From Breviolum minutum Mf 1.05b.01 (lineage: Eukaryota; Sar; Dinophyceae; Suessiales; Symbiodiniaceae), in NCBI GenBank assembly GCA_000507305.1, contig DF239915.1, positions 89,287 to 153,286 on the forward strand: a DNA stretch of 64,000 nt, given 5' to 3'. A program made the translations under genes and the position numbers. The notes beneath the pieces are model-generated. The model did not search any database. It had not been told where the DNA came from and saw only the letters and a program-made list of their open reading frames with translations. This document shows positions 60,701 through 64,000 of the stretch, piece by piece; the first letter of the stretch is position 1; each line of letters begins with the position of its first letter.

Positions 60701-62690
60701 GTCAGAATGGCCAAAACTGTTTGGAGCCAAGGAGGGATGCATAATTTTGGGCAACTTCGGCCGAGTCTCACCAACCGGAGCAGCCGCAACATTCGAACCA
60801 CCCTGAGGTAGCCCAGATCACCTTGGCTGTGGCGGAACCTTTGCATCTCCAAAGCATTGGACTATGATTACATGGTGCTGCCAATTGCATTTTCCGTAAT
60901 TTGCTCAACATTTCCTGTGTGACTCCCAAAATGCTCATTAGTGAGAGGATGCCAAATAGCGTTCCTGCTCTTTTTTTAATCACTCACAAGTCTCACAAGA
61001 AAGATCTGATCAACAAGATTCCTTCAAAGTGTCCCAACAAGCAAAACAATTACAAACAATTAGGGTACTTTACTATGCTACTGTGACTAACACATACTCA
61101 CACCCTTCACTGCCGCTGCTGGCATGACCAGTGACTTGTCGAAGCCGTGAAGGGCGCAATCCAAGAATCATAGATGGCCAAGAAGACCAGGAACATGTCC
61201 TCAGCTTGGAACAAAGCCCAGTCCCCAATTCTCCCAAACAGCGAATAGATACATACAAGTGTGCATAAACATACATATCTATACATATAATCATATATAT
61301 CATATATATATATATATAAACAGCAGTTATCTATTCTTTTTTTGGCACCGCAACTTCCTCCGACAAAGGCCTCCTCCTGCATACGCAATTGTTATGCCGT
61401 TCGATCGGAGTAAACGGACAACTCTGACACAGGACGATAGAGGGGAAGGAGAAGTGTGCCCTCCATATCGAATCGAGGTTGCCGGCTCTGAGTGGTTGAA
61501 GAACAACAAAAATGTTTGGTGGAGTGAGTGGGACGCTATCGCCAACACAATCAAGACTAGACATTGGGGGATAACTAAGAACATCATAACAATCTGCAGG
61601 GGAAAGTACCGGAAAGTAAATCAAAGCATTGCTCTTGAAGGGAGAACTGAGTTCCATATGCAGCTTTGGCTCAAGGTAGTTCCACAAGTCCTTGAAATAT
61701 CCAAATCGCAAACAATACTGCTTCAGCAACATCTCGGATATCCACGTGATGCAAAACACATTCCTTGCTGGTGCTTGCTGGTGGCCGAAGATACAGACTG
61801 TTCATTTGTAATTATAAGAATCAACTTTGAATGATCATTCTGCCATTTGCTTCTGGCAAGAAAATTTTCCTGAAAATTCCCATTGAGCCTTGGGCACCCT
61901 GATTCTATAACAAGAGAACTGCTCACAGATTGGAACCCTCAAGGTTGAGCTATGCTGATGTTCGTATATACATTGTACCATCTCAGCAGTGGTGTGCCGT
62001 GGGGTACATTTTGAAAACTAACCTGATTTTGGAACCCCACCCTCTGCGTGTATTGGAATCAAGGAAATTGGTGAATTTTCAACTGAAAATGAGATGACGA
62101 CAGAATCAAGACCCGTAGGCAATTCTCAAAAGAGGCATCAACAAATCAACTTTACAGAATCGAAACCATCAGGCAATATACAAATGGGGCCAGAATTGAA
62201 CAGAATCATAACCACAAGGTTTCATTTTGACAGGCTATAAATTCAAGAACCCATCACATAGAATCATAGGGGGGGAACCCCTATATTTTTTTGGTACCAG
62301 TACCCTAGGGGACTTGATCTTTTAAGGGTGGGATGCAAGAGACTACTTCCATCTGGCTCCATTCCTTCATGCCGAGAGACTCTAAAATAGTCCAAACATA
62401 ATCTGGAGATTGCCTCTGAGCACCATGCTGTGTGCCCAATCCCGTAGGATCCATACTAGGATCCATGTATGGTATATTCACCTACATTTGGTTAATTTCT
62501 ATGGTAAATGTAGGTAAGTATACCATACGTGGATCCTATGGGACTGGTAAGGGGGTTGCATTCCATGCGATTTTCGGTATCAAATGCAAGCTTCTCAGGT
62601 TCCATTCTTCGTTACTCAGCCAGGTTGCTCTGCAAGATCGATTTCCAAGCCCATGATAATGCAATTCAAAATGATGGCCGAAGAAAGGGC
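57777..62690 (-). CDS. Voltage-gated cation channel 2 with TLESW filter and EF-hand pair
   Basis: A 6-TM channel read across more than twelve exons. S1 62690-62634 (SAIILNCIIMGLEIDLA); S2 61763-61691 (FCITWISEMLLKQYCLRFGY); S3 from 61199 (DMFLVFLAIYDSWIAPF); S4 ending 60772 (YLRVVRMLRLLRL, arginines every third residue); linker 60558-60511; S5 60413-60360 (CWVSFLILFVIY); pore 59995-59953 (LFGTMPKAMFTLFQ) and 59445-59392 (MLTLESWRILAAS); S6 59124-59081 and from 58998 (FLLLTTFGLL + NIIVGVVVENTL). EF-hand 1 spans 58718-58673 and from 58607 (EEADVDGSGTMDKREFCEI); EF-hand 2 from 58434 (LFDIIDSNKTGEVDAA), continued near 58225 (FPDFVEGVKNV). Junctions use GT, GC and possibly GA donors. The filter TLESW equals that of bacterial NaChBac-type sodium channels; calcium feedback through the EF-hands is inferred. 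The C-terminus past 58150 is uncertain. Confidence 0.88.
59714..59750. repeat. (TA)n-rich tract in channel 2 intron
   Basis: Alternating TA runs interrupted by GTAAA and CA, lying between the two pore exons. Similar runs occur at about 54174-54218 and 61288-61318. They are simple low-complexity sequence. Confidence 0.7.
62441..62542. mobile_element. Fold-back element of about 100 bp
   Basis: The left arm CCCGTAGGATCC...ATCCATGTATGGTATA..ACCTACATTT (62441-62489) is mirrored by AAATGTAGGTAAGTATACC (62505-62523), then ATACGTGGATCCTATGGG (62525-62542). The outer part of the left arm contains a short direct duplication of AGGATCCATACT. The loop is about 15 bp. There is no coding capacity. It lies in intron sequence between S2 and S1 of channel 2, on the S1 side. 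Confidence 0.6.
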
Positions 62691-62699
62691 CTTCAGCCA

Positions 62700-63580
62700 A
62701 GAAAACAAAATGATCTGAAGCAAAAAGCATTACCCAAATTTAAGTCTGAGGTAACCACGATGTCAAAGGCTGGCTGTTCAACGAAACTTCCTCGGCAAAA
62801 TGGTATTTATATAATATATATAATATACGTATATATACGCCAAGTTTTTATCTGCAATAGCCTTTGGATGTAACTAATTGTGGATGACGACTTCTTCAAA
62901 GAAGCAGATCATGCATCTACATATCTAAGCCTCTAAGCAAACAAAATACAAAATGAGGAGCTGATCCATGCAATGTTTGCTTTTTTCCTTGCAGTGTTTA
63001 AGCGCCAAGCTTTGCAAATTCGCATCTGCATTTGTGCCAACACCTTCCTGTTCAAACAGTCAGCTTCAGGTCAACTCCCCAACCACAGACCAAAAAGATG
63101 GGTGGAAATACCGGTTCTCAAGCATGGTACCTATGGAAGCTCTCCACTTTTTCGAGCAGTTTCTCAGAATTGCTCATTTCATCGATTTCATCAATTCCAT
63201 CTCATTTCTCCTTCAATCAATTCATCTTTGCTCAACGTCACATTCTGCCGCCTTCTTCAGCACAGCCAGGAAATCTCCTTCATCGACTTTGCTCTTCCTT
63301 AGAACGATATCATACGATATCTTCCATGAACAAGTTTGCCTTGATATATGATGATGATAAATGTTGAGGGTAACGGAGACTGACTTGGAATGGCCTGCAA
63401 CTCAATTAGAAGTTCTGAAAGGCTTGAAAGGCATAGAGAAAATGGTGCGTTCCATTGCAGTCAAAGCTTCAGCATTCCTGATCCTGGCAGTCAATCAACC
63501 ACCCAAAAAGCAGGTGCGGAAAGCAACATGTCAAATATAACATTGAAGAAAAACCGCTACGATGACGGCGACCACGACCA
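62700..63580. other. Upstream of channel 2 S1, no exon identified
   Basis: This should contain the N-terminal exons of channel 2, but I find no stretch that reads convincingly on the minus strand. On the plus strand 62968-63367 is open in all three frames over T-rich sequence, which argues against coding. Confidence 0.35.
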
Positions 63581-63605
63581 CGACCACGACGATGAGAGCG
63601 ACGAC

Positions 63606-63613
63606 CGCAACAA

Positions 63614-63644
<31 letters not shown>

Positions 63645-63793
63645 AACAGCAGCAACAGCAACAACAACAACAACAGCAACAGCAAAAACAACCACAATCA
63701 CAACGACAACACAAACAGCAACAGCAACAGCAACAACAACAACAAACAACAACATCAACATCAACATCAACAACAACAGCAATAACAACCACC

Positions 63794-63842
<49 letters not shown>

Positions 63843-63845
63843 CCA

Positions 63846-63882
<37 letters not shown>

Positions 63883-64000
63883 CACAACAACCACAACAAC
63901 AACAACATCAACGTCATCAGCAACAGCAACAACATCAACATCAACATCAACAACGACAACAACAACAACCCCAACCACAACCACAACCACAACCAACAAC
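63606..64000 (+). repeat. (CAA)n compound microsatellite to the window end
   Basis: About 395 bp of CAA with CAG, CAT and CCA variants; the array is not finished at the window edge. It is preceded by a GACGACCACGACCACGAC-type tract. All three reading frames are open for this reason alone; poly-Asn, poly-Gln and poly-Val readings are disregarded. Confidence 0.95.

Noticed and set aside
61662..61676. CTTTGGCTCAAGG on the plus strand, similar to the 3' end of the dinoflagellate spliced leader
   Set aside because: Only about 11 bases match, and it lies antisense to the frame continuing from the channel S2 exon, so it is most likely chance rather than a relict leader.
63390..64000. Long Asn/Gln-rich and Val-rich frames at the window end
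   Set aside because: Explained by the (CAA)n microsatellite; both strands are open for the same reason.

Overview
This is a eukaryotic nuclear genome window, most likely from a dinoflagellate of the Symbiodiniaceae/Suessiales type. I infer this from three things. Introns start with GC or GA as often as GT and end at AG followed by G. Genes lie almost entirely on one strand (minus) from about 8 kb to 63 kb. The gene content fits: a large PPR gene, EF-hand-coupled single-domain voltage-gated channels and a CAP10-type glycosyltransferase, with long (TTG)n, (GAT)n, (ATC)n and (CAA)n arrays in between. There are no prokaryotic operons, rRNA or tRNA genes, or CRISPR arrays.

Layout. 1-6.45 kb: a gene-free mosaic of duplicated segments, ending in a recent tandem duplication of a 1.17-1.22 kb unit and carrying a small perfect palindrome element. 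8.26-11.30 kb: 26S proteasome subunit Rpn3/PSMD3 in four exons. 11.78-13.68 kb: a cytidylyltransferase-fold gene that I could read completely through nine exons, one only 16 nt long; its seventh intron holds a 334-bp terminal-inverted-repeat element with a 9-bp target duplication. 14.3-15.6 kb: probable exons of an unrecognised gene. 16.14-18.12 kb: a two-exon PPR protein. 19.7-22.2 kb: a gene whose first exon encodes an N-myristoylation-type start and a PDZ-like segment. 23.1-23.6 kb: a 151-residue single-exon gene. 25-29.3 kb: a multi-pass membrane protein in many exons. 29.5-32.8 kb: a CAP10/glycosyltransferase family 90 protein. 34-48 kb: scattered exons of unrecognised genes, including a signal-peptide protein at 41.1-41.9 kb. 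49.9-52.6 kb and 57.8-62.7 kb: two voltage-gated cation channels in the same orientation, each with S1-S6, a pore glutamate and C-terminal EF-hand-like sequence.

The genes are not an operon or pathway; they are neighbours in a one-strand array. Several start codons lie just downstream of an AG, as expected if messages receive a trans-spliced leader, but that is inference. Exon borders given to the base for Rpn3, the cytidylyltransferase, the PPR gene and much of the second channel are supported by reading-frame continuity and family similarity. Borders elsewhere are approximate.
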